A stretch of DNA of 64,000 bases from Nodosilinea sp. E11 (GTDB taxonomy: Bacteria > Cyanobacteriota > Cyanobacteriia > Phormidesmidales > Phormidesmidaceae), in contig NZ_CP136520.1 of assembly GCF_032813545.1 (NCBI RefSeq), forward strand, positions 4,210,001-4,274,000, given 5' to 3'. Below the pieces are notes generated by a model. That model saw nothing but the letters and a program-made list of their open reading frames with translations. It was not told the DNA's origin and searched no databases. Numbering within the stretch: position 1 is the first letter of the stretch; the number at the start of each line of letters is the position of its first letter. Position numbers and translations under genes: made by a program. Positions 45,659 through 53,214 of the stretch are shown here, one piece after another.

Positions 45659-46393
45659 ATGGCTGATCGCTATTATTTATATGGTATTTTTCCGGCCCCT
45701 GGCCCAGCTAATCTGCCCCTTGAGGGCTTAGATGCCCAGGTGGTTCAGACCCACAACCTGGGCGACTTCACCTTTTTGTACTCGGTTGCTTGCCAAAAGC
45801 GCTATTTGTCTAGCCGCAAAAACCTGCTGGGCCACGAAAAGGTGCTAGAAGCCGCCATGGAGCAAGGCCATCGCACCCTGCTACCGCTCCAGTTTGGGCT
45901 GATTGTCGATAGCTGGGAACAGGTACAAGAAGACCTCGTCGCCCCCCACGCGGACGACCTAGCCCAGCTCTTTGAGCGCCTCGACGGCTGCCGAGAGGTG
46001 AGTATTAAAGTGCAGTGGGAGCCTTCTACGGAGTTAGAACTGATGATGGCTGAAAACGCTGACCTGCGGGCCCAGCGCGACCAGCTCGAAGGCACCCAGC
46101 TCGGCATGGAGCAGGTGATTTTCATTGGTCAACAGATTGAGGCGGCCCTAGAGGAGCGCCAGCAGGGCATTGTCGACCAATTTCGCCAGGCCCTAACGCC
46201 GCTTGCCAAAGACGTGCTAGAAAACGCTCCGCAAACAGATGTGATGATTTACAACGCCGCTTACCTGATTCCCTGGGAGAGTGAGGCGGCATTTAGTGAG
46301 GCTGTGACCGCTGTCGACAGCGGGTTTGGCGATCGCCTGCGCATTCGCTACAACAACTTTACCGCCCCCTACAACTTCGCCCAGCTCAATTAA
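45659..46393 (+). CDS. gvpF: gas vesicle protein GvpF/GvpL
   Basis: This 244-residue protein starts MADRYYLYGIFPAPGP, followed by the typical N-terminal ferredoxin-like half (SVACQKRYLSSRKNLLGHEKVLEAAMEQGHRTLLPLQFG, about residues 42-80) and a helical second half with LMMAENADLRAQRDQLEG, ending in NYNFTAP-like RIRYNNFTAPYNFAQL. GvpF is an accessory protein that contacts GvpA and is incorporated in the vesicle. Many cyanobacteria have two or three GvpF/L paralogues; only one is in this window. It is on the opposite strand from gvpA-K and about 3.9 kb away. Confidence 0.94.
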   Translation: MADRYYLYGIFPAPGPANLPLEGLDAQVVQTHNLGDFTFLYSVACQKRYLSSRKNLLGHEKVLEAAMEQGHRTLLPLQFGLIVDSWEQVQEDLVAPHADDLAQLFERLDGCREVSIKVQWEPSTELELMMAENADLRAQRDQLEGTQLGMEQVIFIGQQIEAALEERQQGIVDQFRQALTPLAKDVLENAPQTDVMIYNAAYLIPWESEAAFSEAVTAVDSGFGDRLRIRYNNFTAPYNFAQLN

Positions 46394-46402
46394 TTGACGG
46401 TG

Positions 46403-46454
46403 CAAAATGTAAGGTTTAGCGGTCAGTCCCTGGCCCTAGTCTTTACATTTTGCT
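46403..46454 (+). promoter_or_regulatory. stem-loop between gvpF and gvpG
   Basis: GCAAAATGTAA(G) pairs with (C)TTTACATTTTGC, 12 of 13 positions, around a loop of about 26 nt. The structure ends 28 bp before the gvpG start. It may be an attenuator or an mRNA processing/stability element. Confidence 0.5.
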
Positions 46455-46482
46455 GCTTGCCCCCTTATATCTCTTTGCTTCT

Positions 46483-46722
46483 ATGCTGCTAAAACTTCTC
46501 TTTGCTCCAGTGCTTGGCCCCATTGAAGGTGTCAGCTGGGTTGCCAACAAACTCCTAGAGCAGGCCGACGTCTCTACCAACGACCTAGAGAGCCTGCAAA
46601 AACAGCTGCTGGCGCTGCAACTTGCCTTTGATATGGGTGAGCTGTCGGAAGAAGACTTTGAAGCTCAAGAGGAAGAAATTCTCATGGCCATACAGGCCGC
46701 TGAGGATGAAGAAGATGATTGA
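46483..46722 (+). CDS. gvpG: gas vesicle protein GvpG
   Basis: This 79-residue protein starts MLLKLLFAPVLGPIEGVSWV, the usual GvpG N-terminus, and then has an acidic helical body (LQKQLLALQLAFDMGELSEE) and a highly acidic tail (AAEDEEDD). It is an accessory protein of gas vesicle assembly. The ATG at 46483 is chosen by family; the frame is open back to a TTG at 46450 inside the upstream stem-loop. It is 89 bp after gvpF. The tRNA gene on the other strand starts 8 bp beyond its stop. Confidence 0.92.
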   Translation: MLLKLLFAPVLGPIEGVSWVANKLLEQADVSTNDLESLQKQLLALQLAFDMGELSEEDFEAQEEEILMAIQAAEDEEDD

Positions 46723-46729
46723 GTTAAAA

Positions 46730-46801
46730 CTGGGGTGCTAGGATTCGAACCTAGGAATGCCGGGACCAAAACCCGGTGCCTTACCACTTGGCGACACCCC
46801 A
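46730..46801 (-). tRNA. tRNA-Gln (anticodon TTG)
   Basis: On the minus strand the acceptor stem TGGGGTG/CACCCCA, D arm, anticodon stem CCGGG/CCCGG with loop TTTTGGT (anticodon TTG), and T arm with GGTTCGAATCC are all present. The length is 72 nt with discriminator G; CCA is not encoded. It reads CAA (and CAG by wobble). Confidence 0.95.
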
Positions 46802-47103
46802 ACGTTTTCGCTTAGCTAATATAGCAGGTTATGCCCCAGCACTGTCAAGGGTTTATCACCAGCTACCGGTAAAAACCTGCTGTCAGCAACTAGTGCTAGG
46901 GTTTAGCACTAGTAGGGTCGTTGTTGAAGCGTAGGAAAAGCTGAAAATAAAGTATAGAAGACTACTTGATTGGGGTGGTGGATTACCCAGATCGTGTTTT
47001 GTGGTCCACAATATTAGGTACAGGCTTTTGGGCCAGGGTGATCTACCTCGCTATCTGACGCAACATTTCGATGCCGTACTGATATCAGGTCTTCTGCTTT
47101 GTC
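46802..47103. other. 302-bp region upstream of the DUF3095 gene
   Basis: It contains the tRNA-Gln promoter side and the DUF3095 promoter side. A perfect 10-bp hairpin (ACTAGTGCTA, GGGTT, TAGCACTAGT) lies at 46889-46913; it may be an operator or transcript end. No coding sequence was seen. Confidence 0.5.
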
Positions 47104-48351
47104 ATGACTTCTGACACGTTTTATACTGACCTGCCGCCCTTAGATCAATTTTTAGAGCTCGCTAACCCCGCCAACTATGTAGATGCCCCCGGCGATTGGT
47201 CTGCCCTGGTTACCGATGTGGTGGACTCGACTCGGGCGATCGCCCAGGGAAAGTACAAGGAAGTTAACGTCGTGGGGGCCAGCTCAATTATGGGGGTGCT
47301 CAATGCCGTGGCTCCCCTGGATGTGCCCTTTGTGTTTGGGGGGGATGGCGCGCTGCTGCTGGTGCCCCCGACGGCTGTACAACGCTCTCGGGAGGCACTG
47401 CTGGGCCTGCGGGCCCTAGCCCGCGACTCCTTTGGGCTAGAACTGCGGGTGGGCATAGTGCCCCTGTCGGCAATTGACCCCCAGCACCCGGTGCGAGTGG
47501 CGAAATTTCGCCTCAGCCCTACCTATTTTCAGGCTAGCTTTATGGGTGGCGGTTTGACCTATGCCACTGAGTTGGTCAAAACTGACGCGGCCTATCGTCT
47601 GGAGGAGGGTGGCGATCGCCCAACGGCGAACCTGGCGGGGCTAGAATGCCGCTGGCAGGATATTCCTAGCTCTCGGGGTCATACCCTGAGCCTGATTGTG
47701 GCCACGCCCCCCAGTGGTGGCTACGTCAATGAGCACCTCTATGGCGAGGTGTTAGGTACCATTGGCAATCTCTATGGTAAGGAAGAAAACTATCATCCGG
47801 TGGCCGCTGACGCCCTGAAGCTATCGGTGAATCCTCAACGGCTGAAGGCAGAGGCTAAGGCGAGGGCTAACGGGTCTACCTGGGGCGATCGCGCTACATA
47901 CACCGCTCGGGCCTACCTAGAAAGTCTCTTAGGCCTGGGTCTGATGCGATTTGCTGTGCAGGCTGGTGGCGTTGATTGGGGTCGCTATCGGGCCTCGGTG
48001 CGGGCCGCCTCCGATTATCAAAAAATGGACGATATGTTGCGCATGGTAATGGCCAGCAGCCCTGGCCAGACCGATCAATTGGTCGCCTACCTAGAGGGGC
48101 GCTTTCGCCAGGGGCATCTAGTCTACGGAGTCCATGTCTCAGACCGGGCATTAATGACCTGCCTGATTATGGATCGACGCGATCGCCACTTTCACCTAAT
48201 TGACGGGGCCGATGGCGGCTATGCTCTAGCGGCGCAACAACTCAAGGCCCGACTTCAGGGCAAAGCTCAAAACTGGTCTACCTATTCGAGTTTGGCTCGT
48301 CGTCACCCCCGCAACCAGCGGCACGGCCAAACGAATTCCGTCCATAGGTGA
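47104..48351 (+). CDS. DUF3095 family protein (nucleotide cyclase-like N-terminus)
   Basis: This 415-residue soluble protein of the DUF3095 family has unknown function. The N-terminal half has WSALVTDVVDSTRAIAQGKY and, further on, PFVFGGDGALLLVPP. These look like the two metal-binding aspartate segments of class III adenylate/guanylate cyclases. The second half has GRYRASVRAASDYQKMDDML and LIDGADGGYALAAQQLKARL. Activity as a cyclase is an inference. The stop lies 2 bp from the convergent argJ stop. Confidence 0.82.
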   Translation: MTSDTFYTDLPPLDQFLELANPANYVDAPGDWSALVTDVVDSTRAIAQGKYKEVNVVGASSIMGVLNAVAPLDVPFVFGGDGALLLVPPTAVQRSREALLGLRALARDSFGLELRVGIVPLSAIDPQHPVRVAKFRLSPTYFQASFMGGGLTYATELVKTDAAYRLEEGGDRPTANLAGLECRWQDIPSSRGHTLSLIVATPPSGGYVNEHLYGEVLGTIGNLYGKEENYHPVAADALKLSVNPQRLKAEAKARANGSTWGDRATYTARAYLESLLGLGLMRFAVQAGGVDWGRYRASVRAASDYQKMDDMLRMVMASSPGQTDQLVAYLEGRFRQGHLVYGVHVSDRALMTCLIMDRRDRHFHLIDGADGGYALAAQQLKARLQGKAQNWSTYSSLARRHPRNQRHGQTNSVHR

Positions 48352-48353
48352 GG

Positions 48354-49595
48354 TTATGTCGTGTATTCGGCGTTGATTTTGACGTAGTCATAGCTGAGAT
48401 CGCAGCCCCAGGCCTGGCCACGGCCCGAGCCATCGCCCAGGGTGACCTGAATGGCAACGGTGTCGGTTTTAAGATAGTCCCCCTGGGTGGCCTGGGTCAG
48501 ATAAGCACTGGCGGCGGGGCGATCGAAGGCGAGGGGTTGACCGTGCTCCATGAGCAAAAAGTCGCCCAACTGTATCCGTAGGTCGCTCTGGTCGAAGGTG
48601 ACTCCGGCCCGTCCGGCGGCGGCGGCAATACGGCCCCAGTTGGGGTCGTGGCCAAAGATGGCTGACTTCACTAGGGAGGAACCGGCAATGGTGCGGGCGA
48701 CCTGGTTCGCAGCGGTGGCGGTGGCGGCACCGGTGACGGTGACTTCGATCAGGCAGGTGGCCCCCTCGCCATCGCGGGCGACCGCTTTAGCGAGGTATTG
48801 GCAGACGGCAGTGAGCATGGCTTCGAGCTGCTCGGCTTCGGCCCCCTCATCAGTGATCGCCGGGGTGCGCGATTCACCGTTGGCCAGGGCAATCAGGGTG
48901 TCGTTGGTGCTGGTATCGCCGTCGACGGTGATCTGGTTGAAGCTGCGATCGGCGGCGCGGTGCAACATATCTTGCCAGAGGGTGGGCGATATGGTGGCGT
49001 CGCAGGTGACAAAGGCCAGCATGGTAGCCATGTTGGGGTGGATCATGCCCGATCCCTTGGCGATGCCACCGATGCGCACGGGGCGATCGTGGATGGTGGT
49101 TTCCATGGCTACCGATTTGGTCACCAGGTCAGTGGTGATGATGGCTTTGGCCGCAGCCTCGGAGCCAGTGGGCGACAGGCTGCCTACCAGGGTAGGAATG
49201 CCCGCTTTGAGCTGGTCCATTTTGATGCGCTGGCCGATCACGCCAGTGGAGGCGATGAGCACGGTATCGGGGGAAAGGTTGAGGGCAGCCCCCAGGGCGG
49301 CAGCGCTGTCGAGGGTATCGACCCAGCCCTGGTTGCCGGTGCAGGCGTTGGCCTGACCTGCGTTGACCAGAATGGCGCGGGCGCTGGGGCGGGCTTCGAG
49401 GCGCTGGCGGCAGTAGTCAACGCAGGCGGCGCGCACGTGGCTGGTGGTAAAGACTCCTGCTGCGATCGCCTCACAGTCTGAATAGATTAGCGCCAGGTCA
49501 GGCGCACCGGAGGGTTTGAGTCCTGCGGTAATCCCCGCCGCCTGAAATCCCTTGGGTGCCGTGATGCCCCCTTCAATCACCCGCCAGTCTGCCAT
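48354..49595 (-). CDS. argJ: bifunctional glutamate N-acetyltransferase / amino-acid acetyltransferase ArgJ
   Basis: This 413-residue protein of the cyclic arginine pathway moves the acetyl group from N-acetylornithine to glutamate. The self-processing site is visible as KGSGMIHPNMATML, with the nucleophilic Thr after Ala. Other landmarks are LVNAGQANACTGNQG, STGVIGQRI, NQITVDGDTSTNDT and the C-terminus SYDYVKINAEYTT. I start it at ATG 49595 (MADWRVIEGGITAPKGF), which fits the family; the frame extends 113 codons further without protein-like sequence. Confidence 0.96.
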   Translation of the reverse strand: MADWRVIEGGITAPKGFQAAGITAGLKPSGAPDLALIYSDCEAIAAGVFTTSHVRAACVDYCRQRLEARPSARAILVNAGQANACTGNQGWVDTLDSAAALGAALNLSPDTVLIASTGVIGQRIKMDQLKAGIPTLVGSLSPTGSEAAAKAIITTDLVTKSVAMETTIHDRPVRIGGIAKGSGMIHPNMATMLAFVTCDATISPTLWQDMLHRAADRSFNQITVDGDTSTNDTLIALANGESRTPAITDEGAEAEQLEAMLTAVCQYLAKAVARDGEGATCLIEVTVTGAATATAANQVARTIAGSSLVKSAIFGHDPNWGRIAAAAGRAGVTFDQSDLRIQLGDFLLMEHGQPLAFDRPAASAYLTQATQGDYLKTDTVAIQVTLGDGSGRGQAWGCDLSYDYVKINAEYTT

Positions 49596-49651
49596 GCTGT
49601 TGTTACCCCATAGGTGCTGCCGGGGATTATACCAAGCTTCTGCGGAGATGC

Positions 49652-50044
49652 TTACGGTAAGGGATGTTCTAAGAAGGCAAATTCTTTGACTACTTGGCCG
49701 CCGATCAGGTGTTCTTGGATAATGCGCTCGATGACGGCAGGAGTGGCGCTGTGGTACCAGACACCGTCGGGGTAGACCAGTAAGATGGGGCCTTTGTGAC
49801 AAACTTGCAGACAGTTGGCCTTGGTGCGAAAGATCGATGTCGGGCGCTCTACTGTGGGCCGATCCAGCCCCAATTCCTTCAACCGATTCTTTAAGTAATC
49901 CCAGGCGACGATGCTCTCGGCTTTGTCGCAGCACTTAGGCTTGGTCTGGTCGGCGCAGATTAGCACGTGGCGCTCAATATTAGTCAGCGACAGGGCGTTC
50001 ACACAGGCGGCCAGAGACGCACAGGCGTCGGAGTCGTTACTCAT
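49652..50044 (-). CDS. (2Fe-2S) thioredoxin-like ferredoxin domain protein
   Basis: This 130-residue protein has the Cys pattern of thioredoxin-fold ferredoxins: [15 protein letters not shown] (C-x8-C) and [24 protein letters not shown] (C-x3-C; shown span about residues 74-97). Related proteins include the NuoE/HoxE-like and cobalt-reduction-type ferredoxins of cyanobacteria. Its ATG (50044) overlaps the minE stop by 8 bp, so it is translationally coupled to minE and belongs to the min operon. Its electron-transfer partner is unknown. Confidence 0.85.
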   Translation of the reverse strand: MSNDSDACASLAACVNALSLTNIERHVLICADQTKPKCCDKAESIVAWDYLKNRLKELGLDRPTVERPTSIFRTKANCLQVCHKGPILLVYPDGVWYHSATPAVIERIIQEHLIGGQVVKEFAFLEHPLP

Positions 50045-50534
50045 CGGGGAGGGCAGCAGGTTTTGTGGGATCGGAGGACGCTGGGAACTCGGTGGATGTA
50101 GTGGTTTCAGGAAGTGCTGCGGGTTCCTCACGGTTAGCAGGTTCAGGTGCAGCAGGTTCAGGTGCAGCAGGCTCAGGTGCAACAGGCTCGACCCTGGTGG
50201 CCGTAGCCTCGGGAGCAGGTGCAGCAGAGGCCGCGGCAGGGGAAACTAATTCTTTGAGGGGGGGACGCTCAGGGCGCACCCGGCGAATGGGCAGGTTGGC
50301 AATTAGCGCCGTCATCCGCTGGTCGCTTTCGAGGGTAAATTCTAAATGCTCTTGGTCGAGTTCGACGTAGCGAGAGACAACTTCGAGAATCTCCTTACGC
50401 ATTTTTTCGACCATTTCGGGAGTCAGGTCGGCGCGATCGTGGGCCAGCACAAATTGCAGCCGCTGTTTGACCTCGGCCCGACTGGTGAGGGTACGACTGC
50501 GGTTAAACAGCTTATCGAGAAGTTCGCTTAGCAT
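50037..50534 (-). CDS. minE: MinE, cell division topological specificity factor, with extended C-terminus
   Basis: This 165-residue protein has a normal MinE part in residues 1 to about 95: the amphipathic N-terminus [13 protein letters not shown], then [20 protein letters not shown] and the beta/dimer region [20 protein letters not shown]. It is followed by about 70 residues of Pro/Ala/Glu-rich low-complexity tail with [13 protein letters not shown] repeats. MinE stimulates MinD ATPase and sets Min oscillation. Typical MinE has 85-110 residues, so the tail is unusual. ATG 50534 is preferred to a GTG two codons upstream. Confidence 0.94.
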   Translation of the reverse strand: MLSELLDKLFNRSRTLTSRAEVKQRLQFVLAHDRADLTPEMVEKMRKEILEVVSRYVELDQEHLEFTLESDQRMTALIANLPIRRVRPERPPLKELVSPAAASAAPAPEATATRVEPVAPEPAAPEPAAPEPANREEPAALPETTTSTEFPASSDPTKPAALPDE

Positions 50535-50597
50535 CGGCACTGGCGGCTAGGTAGAGAAAACAAGGGGCATAGCTGGTCGGGGTAGCAAAACCTGAAT

Positions 50598-51395
50598 CTA
50601 GCCTCGAAAGAAGCGGCGCAGACGGCTGAACAGATCGTCGTGGGTGGCGTTGAGGTCGATGAGGGGTACCTCTTCGCCCAGCAGACGGCGGGCGACGTTG
50701 TTGAAGGCCACCCCGGCTAGGGAGAGCTGTTGGTCGAGCACGAGGGGTTCGCCCCGGTTAGACGACACAATCACTCGTTCGTCGTCGGGGATCACCCCTA
50801 GCAGGGGCACCGCCAAAATATCAAGCACGTCACGTACCGACATCATTTGCTCTTCTTGCACCATCTTGGGCTTGATGCGGTTAATCAGCAGCTTGGTGAA
50901 CTTCACATCATTGGCTTCGAGCAGACCGATGACGCGATCGGCGTCGCGTACGGCAGAGATTTCGGGCGTCGTGACAATGATGGCTTCTTTAGCCGGGGCG
51001 ATCGCATTTTGAAACCCCATCTCGATGCCTGCCGGGCAGTCGATTAAAATAAAGTCGTTGCTGCTGGCGAGGCCGCCGACCAGCGTTTTCATTTGGTCGG
51101 GGGTAATGGCCTCTTTGTTGCGATTTTGGGCAGCGGCCAATAGCCCCAGGGTGGGCTGGCGCTTGTCTTTAACCAGGGCTTTTTCGACCGAGCAGTCGCC
51201 CGCTAGCACATCAAGGGCGGTGTAGACGATCCGGTTTTCTAGCCCCAGCAGCAAGTCGAGATTGCGCAGACCAAAGTCGGCATCGACAACGGCTACCCGC
51301 TGATTCCGCTGGGCCAGGGCCATACCCAGGTTGGCGGTGCAGGTGCTCTTGCCTACGCCCCCTTTTCCCGAGGTCATTACGATAATGCGAGTCAT
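50598..51395 (-). CDS. minD: MinD, septum site-determining ATPase
   Basis: This 265-residue protein has the deviant Walker A motif TSGKGGVGKST at the N-terminus, the MinD signature VVDADFGLRNLDLLLGLEN, DCPAGIE and the C-terminal membrane-targeting helix (DDLFSRLRRFFRG). It binds the membrane with ATP, recruits MinC and is released by MinE. ATG 51395 is the start (MTRIIVMTSGKGG). The gene is 63 bp before minE and 276 bp after minC. Confidence 0.98.
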   Translation of the reverse strand: MTRIIVMTSGKGGVGKSTCTANLGMALAQRNQRVAVVDADFGLRNLDLLLGLENRIVYTALDVLAGDCSVEKALVKDKRQPTLGLLAAAQNRNKEAITPDQMKTLVGGLASSNDFILIDCPAGIEMGFQNAIAPAKEAIIVTTPEISAVRDADRVIGLLEANDVKFTKLLINRIKPKMVQEEQMMSVRDVLDILAVPLLGVIPDDERVIVSSNRGEPLVLDQQLSLAGVAFNNVARRLLGEEVPLIDLNATHDDLFSRLRRFFRG

Positions 51396-51671
51396 GGACG
51401 AAACCAACTTTCCCTAAACAACCAGTTCAACCTGACGAAAACAACTGCTAATCATACGTCATGTGCGGCAGAGACGAAGCTTGAATTTAGGCGATGGGGC
51501 CGGGGTTAGCTTTATTCTAGAACTCTCTCTGACGTCAGGGTGGATCCTTTCTGCTGCCTTGAGGGATTCTGCTTATACCTCTCTAAGGCTTCCTTGGCCC
51601 CTGGGATGCGCTCCCTTGTCAGCCTAAAACGGGAGTGAAAGCGAGAAAGGGCTTACTGGTCAAGCAACGCT

Positions 51672-52652
51672 CTAAAACCCATCTTTGGGCTGCACCCCCC
51701 GCTCCAGGGTGGCATTGAAGTGCTGATTCGCAAACGCTTGGGCCTGGGCAATGCGAATCGTGTTGTCGCCTACGTAGGCCACCTCGGGCAGGTAGTGGGT
51801 CGCGGGGCCATCGGGGGCGCGGGCGACTAGATCGGCCAGGCGTAGCTGGGTAGGTCGCATTTGCAGGGCCATAATTTGGCGGCTGCGATCGCCCCCCGAC
51901 CCAGCATGGGCTATACCCCGCAGCCGTCCCCAAATCAAAATGTCGCCCTCGGCCACCAGCGAACTGCCGGGGTTGGCATCTCCCAACACCACAATGGTGC
52001 CAGGATGACGAATTTCGACCCCTGAGCGCACTGTAGTTCGCAGGTAGAGCGGTTCAGCTAGAGGGTTGCCGGGGGTTGCCGGGGACTGCACTAGGGTGTC
52101 TTCGGCCGCGATTTGATCGACCGAGTAGCCCGAGGCTACGGCCGCCATAGCGGTTTGGCGGCGACTGGTGGCTACGCGCTTGAGGGTAAGTTGGGCGGTG
52201 GTCAGTACCTCGTCGAGAGACTGAAGCTGGCGGGCATCGAGCAGGCGATCGCGGGCGGCCATGTGCACTACGGTATGGGGTTGCCAAAACTGCTCTCCAC
52301 CGTGGAGCCGTTGCCTAAAATGCTGTAACAGTTCGCCCCAGGAGAGCGCCCCACCCTCGGTGTTGGCTGGGGGATCGTTGGGCAGCAGCAGCACCAAGTG
52401 GTCCGCTTCGCTGCGCAGCCTCAGCTGGGTTCGAGGGTCAATGGGTGGAGCCGGTACGACTGGGGAGGGGGGTGGTAGGTCAGAAGGCTCTGGGGGCTGG
52501 TCTGGGGGTTGTTCTGGGGGCTGTATGGCAGGCAGATTTGGAGCGATGGAATTGGACGTGATGGGTGCTGGAGTCACGGAATCTGGGGCAATGGGATCTG
52601 GGGCGGTGCCAGAGTCTGTTATGGCGGTAGGGGCAGAATTGTCAGGAGCCAT
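51672..52652 (-). CDS. minC: MinC, septum site-determining protein
   Basis: This 326-residue protein starts with about 75 residues of Pro/Asp/Ala-rich disordered sequence, continues with an N-terminal FtsZ-inhibiting domain (LVLLLPNDPPANTEGGALSW onward), and ends in the MinC beta-helix (VRSGVEIRHPGTIVVLGDAN, GSSLVAEGDILIWGRLRGIA, HAGSGGDRSRQIMALQM). It binds MinD and blocks Z-ring formation. The start is uncertain between ATG 52652 and GTG 52676; neither has a strong ribosome binding site. It is first in minC-minD-minE-ferredoxin. Confidence 0.93.
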   Translation of the reverse strand: MAPDNSAPTAITDSGTAPDPIAPDSVTPAPITSNSIAPNLPAIQPPEQPPDQPPEPSDLPPPSPVVPAPPIDPRTQLRLRSEADHLVLLLPNDPPANTEGGALSWGELLQHFRQRLHGGEQFWQPHTVVHMAARDRLLDARQLQSLDEVLTTAQLTLKRVATSRRQTAMAAVASGYSVDQIAAEDTLVQSPATPGNPLAEPLYLRTTVRSGVEIRHPGTIVVLGDANPGSSLVAEGDILIWGRLRGIAHAGSGGDRSRQIMALQMRPTQLRLADLVARAPDGPATHYLPEVAYVGDNTIRIAQAQAFANQHFNATLERGVQPKDGF

Positions 52653-52782
52653 AGGGAAAAGCGGGAATGAAAACACAGGGCCAAACCTAGTGCTGCCATA
52701 TTAGATCACCGAGGTTGGGGCGGCAGGATAGATCAAGGTCGGTTTTCCCCTTGCGGTTTGCCCCAGGCTGTTGGTTATGATG

Positions 52783-52980
52783 TTGAGAGTTCCACTACGG
52801 CGTTGGTGACTGCCAACAATGTTTGTCGATCTATGTTTGTTCCGAACGGGAGCTAAGCTGCATCGGCGGCAGTAGACCGAGCTTGTACTCGGAAACTTTA
52901 AGCCAAATGCCAAGGCACCCACCTGGTTTTCCCAGGTCGGAAACTGAGGTAAGACGGCGCTGCGGTGGAACCCTCAATAT
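52783..52980 (+). ncRNA. ssrS: 6S RNA candidate
   Basis: A 195-nt element is closed by a 20-position terminal stem (52783-52802 with 52958-52977: 16 Watson-Crick and two G-U pairs by my count). Inside are small hairpins (GTTGG/CCAAC at 52802-52817; ACCTGG-TTTT-CCCAGGT at 52921-52937) and a purine-rich GGCGGCAGTAGACCGAG segment, the general layout of 6S RNA, which binds housekeeping RNA polymerase. A -10 like TATGAT (52776-52781) lies just upstream. No coding sequence overlaps it. Covariance-model confirmation is not available here. Confidence 0.72.
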
Positions 52981-53214
52981 TTTCAATTCCCCTGTCTCTC
53001 TCCGTGAGATGGGGGAATTTTGCGGTTGGGCTTGTTTTTCCCTGTTTGCTCTACCAACTTTCTCAAGATTTGGAAAAATGTGATTTAGCTTACTTGAACG
53101 CTAGTATTGACAGCAGGGTTAACTTGAGGCGAAAGCCTGGCTCTGGAGGGGGTGGCCAAGTTATCTCAACCTGTCGGTAAAGCGTCGGTGATGTGTGTTT
53201 AAGGGCTTGAGCCG
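52978..53214. other. 237-bp region between the 6S candidate and the first M16 gene
   Basis: It should carry the promoter of the M16 peptidase pair. TTGACA occurs at 53105-53110, but I cannot pair it convincingly with a -10. No coding sequence was seen. Confidence 0.4.
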
